Shown: one piece after another, positions 63,459 through 64,000 of the stretch
Layout of the letters: every line of letters starts with the position of its first letter
How positions within the stretch are numbered: the stretch's first letter is position 1
Assembly (NCBI RefSeq): GCF_014803385.1
Contig: NZ_JACYFC010000002.1
Location: forward strand, 248,001-312,000
Direction of reading: 5' to 3'
DNA length: 64,000 nucleotides
DNA from: Marinomonas colpomeniae
Lineage (GTDB): Bacteria; Pseudomonadota; Gammaproteobacteria; Pseudomonadales; Marinomonadaceae
Made by a program: the position numbers and the translations under genes
The notes under the pieces: generated by a model
Told to the model about the DNA's origin: nothing
Databases searched by the model: none
Seen by the model: the letters and a program-made list of their open reading frames with translations, nothing else

Positions 63459-64000
63459 ATGTCACGCGACTCTGTGAATAATCCAGCTCCAGTTCCAGCT
63501 CCAGCACCAAAAACTCAGCTTCTTGAGATCGTACTTCTGTGGATTGCAGGCGTGAGTACTGCGATGCAGTTCGCAAAATTCTCGGTGTCTTATGATGCTG
63601 TTTTACAACACTATCAAACCAGCGCAACAATGACAGGAATGGCGCTTTCGATTTTAGGTGTTGCAGGGCTAATGTTCGGCGTATTTGGTGGCATTATCGC
63701 TAGTCGAGTAGGCTATTTAAAGGTATTGATGGGCGCCTTGCTTTTAGGGGGCTTACTCTCATTTATTCAGTCATTACTGCCAAACTTTACCTTGTTAATA
63801 ATTACTCGATTAATTGAGGGCTTCTCTCAATTAGGTGTTGTTGTTACGGCTCCAACGTTAATCGCTAAATTAAGCGCGCCTCAGCATCGTTCCTTGAGTA
63901 TGGGGTTATGGGCAACTTTCTTTGGTGTTGCATTTGCCGTAAGCGGTTGGTTAGGCAAAGCCATATTAGACCAATATGGCTTAAGTGAATTATTCTTTAG
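63459..64000 (+). CDS. MFS transporter, 3'-truncated by the window
   Basis: An open frame of at least 180 residues begins at the ATG at 63459 with AAGGAAA about 6 bases upstream and has no stop before the window ends. The N-terminus carries a Pro-Ala tract (PAPVPAPAPK, residues 9-18), then helices including LEIVLLWIAGVSTAMQF (near 22-38) and GLMFGVFGGIIASRVGYLKVLMG (near 69-91); the latter holds a motif-A-like GxxxxRxG turn. RLIEGFSQLGVVV is a typical MFS helix. The substrate is unknown. The missing stop is why this gene is easily overlooked. Confidence 0.82.
   Translation, partial: MSRDSVNNPAPVPAPAPKTQLLEIVLLWIAGVSTAMQFAKFSVSYDAVLQHYQTSATMTGMALSILGVAGLMFGVFGGIIASRVGYLKVLMGALLLGGLLSFIQSLLPNFTLLIITRLIEGFSQLGVVVTAPTLIAKLSAPQHRSLSMGLWATFFGVAFAVSGWLGKAILDQYGLSELFF

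Overview
The window is about 64 kb of bacterial chromosome of moderate to low GC, with dense genes on both strands. I recognise no tRNA, rRNA, CRISPR array, transposase or prophage gene. The families present are a cyo quinol oxidase, a DppA very close to the enterobacterial one, a YehS-type DUF1456 protein, RsmC, an Ada with enterobacterial Cys spacing, a TTT transporter, a sodium/alanine symporter and an FMN-riboswitch EamA transporter. Together they suggest a marine gammaproteobacterium. A member of the Oceanospirillales such as Marinomonas fits best, but this is inference from gene content and not a database match.

Layout: 1-6.2 kb holds the 3' part of a respiratory FAD/Fe-S dehydrogenase, a TauE/SafE permease, a DUF2798 protein and a MocR-type regulator divergent from acetyltransferase and FMN-binding genes. 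6.2-13.8 kb is a complete bo3 quinol oxidase operon (cyoABCDE) followed by copper-handling genes (SCO, PCu(A)C), a small exported protein and a convergent TlpA-like thioredoxin. An FNR/Anr-like box lies upstream. 13.8-18.8 kb holds a tannase/feruloyl-esterase family protein, a GNAT, an SDR, a cyclotransferase-fold protein and rsmC. 18.8-22.5 kb is a minus-strand cluster of DUF3100 membrane protein, small membrane protein, M20 amidohydrolase and LysR regulator. 23-27.2 kb holds a DUF1456 gene and a tctCBA tripartite transporter. 27.2-33 kb is dppABCDF, followed by a hydroxyacid dehydrogenase gene and a gene-poor 0.9 kb stretch.

35.3-42 kb is the most interesting locus. A DeoR regulator is divergent from an ABC importer of the FbpABC/AfuABC/PhnSTUV superfamily, and the importer genes overlap or nearly abut genes for a beta-CASP-like metallo-beta-lactamase protein, a histidine phosphatase and a Pnkp-like HAD phosphatase. 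This looks like uptake plus dephosphorylation of an unknown phosphorylated compound. 42-47.5 kb holds a GGCT protein, ada, a second TauE/SafE permease, a large unknown membrane protein and a GFA protein. 47.6-53.2 kb is a CUT1 sugar ABC transporter with a LacI regulator. 53.7-61.8 kb holds hypothetical proteins, an AGCS symporter, tag, dgt and rarD. 62-64 kb contains an FMN riboswitch driving a RibN-like transporter, and an MFS gene that runs off the window behind a perfect 15-bp inverted repeat.

Three of the four binding-protein transporter operons (tct, dpp, sugar) have a strong hairpin right after the binding-protein gene. This is a common way to make more binding protein than membrane components. 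All start-site choices rest on visible Shine-Dalgarno spacing and family start positions. No similarity search was run.
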